From assembly GCA_902773035.1 (NCBI GenBank), contig CACYDB010000072.1, positions 1 to 6,555 on the forward strand: 6,555 bases of DNA, read 5' to 3'. Below the pieces are notes generated by a model. The model saw nothing but the letters and a program-made list of their open reading frames with translations, was not told the DNA's origin and did no database searches. The DNA is from an uncultured Ruminococcus sp. Lineage in GTDB: Bacteria; Bacillota; Clostridia; Oscillospirales; Acutalibacteraceae. How positions within the stretch are numbered: position 1 is the stretch's first letter; each line of letters begins with the position of its first letter. A program made the position numbers and the translations under genes. Of this stretch, positions 6,418 through 6,555 are shown piece after piece.

Positions 6418-6555
6418 TTATAAAACGCTCTCCGTATACTCAACGGCGCAGTAGCCGCTCACTCCGCCATAGCTTGTCCTCGCCCAGAAGCAGCCCTCGC
6501 TCTCACACAGCTCGCTGACATAAACCCTCGTATTCTCGGGCAGAACGTCAAGCAC
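6418..6555 (-). CDS. C-terminal fragment of a protein ending in an SH3-like domain
   Basis: An open minus-strand frame enters from the right edge and runs 45 codons to a TAA at 6418-6420; the start is outside the window. The residues have a bacterial SH3 (SH3b) look: LPENTRVYV, then GCFWARTSYGG, then VSGYCAVEY, matching the usual pattern in which a Trp-x-(K/R)-V/T-x-Y-x-G strand is followed by a G-(W/Y) turn and a closing (E/S)-Y. Such domains often bind cell wall or peptides at the end of secreted hydrolases and lipoproteins, but the rest of this protein is not visible. Three cysteines (residues 17, 22 and 35 of the fragment) are unusual for this domain. The frame stops just before the shared terminator and converges on the protease gene. 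Confidence 0.6.
   Translation of the reverse strand: MLDVLPENTRVYVSELCESEGCFWARTSYGGVSGYCAVEYTESVL

Overview
The window looks like chromosomal DNA from an endospore-forming, Gram-positive gut or rumen anaerobe, most likely Ruminococcus or a relative (Oscillospiraceae). Three things suggest this. A germination protease (gpr) and spoIIP are adjacent, which is a spore-former signature. A secreted papain-like protease ends in a type I dockerin, a module common in cellulosome-forming Ruminococcus and Clostridium. The coding style (moderate GC, Thr/Glu/Pro-rich surface linkers) also fits. The genus is inference; no marker gene is present.

Layout. Positions 1-4689 are read leftward (minus strand): gpr (3805-4689), spoIIP (2646-3731), an unnamed membrane-anchored acidic Thr/Glu/Pro repeat protein (1960-2598), a dus-type tRNA-dihydrouridine synthase (985-1959) and glyA, cut by the left edge (1-939). 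A divergent control region (4690-4796) separates these from a rightward gene (4797-6377) for a secreted C1-family cysteine protease with a C-terminal dockerin. This gene converges on the last 45 codons of a minus-strand gene with an SH3-like C-terminus (6418-6555, cut by the right edge). One perfect hairpin (6391-6412) lies between them and has a T-rich run on both sides.

The leftward block appears to be two functional units. gpr and spoIIP are sporulation genes: GPR degrades small acid-soluble spore proteins at germination, and SpoIIP is a peptidoglycan hydrolase of the engulfment machinery. By eye, a sigmaG/F-like promoter precedes gpr and a good sigmaE-like promoter precedes spoIIP. The membrane protein, dus and glyA look like a vegetative unit with a sigmaA-type promoter (TTGCAA, 17 nt, TGcTATAAT) whose -35 lies inside the 3' end of spoIIP. 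The membrane protein and dus abut as TAA-ATG with no spacer, implying translational coupling. glyA follows 45 nt later with a strong ribosome binding site.

I see no mobile element, CRISPR array, tRNA, rRNA or clearly new multi-gene system. The least explained items are the 212-residue membrane protein coupled to dus, the atypical active-site surroundings of the dockerin protease, and the crowded sigmaE promoter/start region of spoIIP. All promoter calls are by eye.
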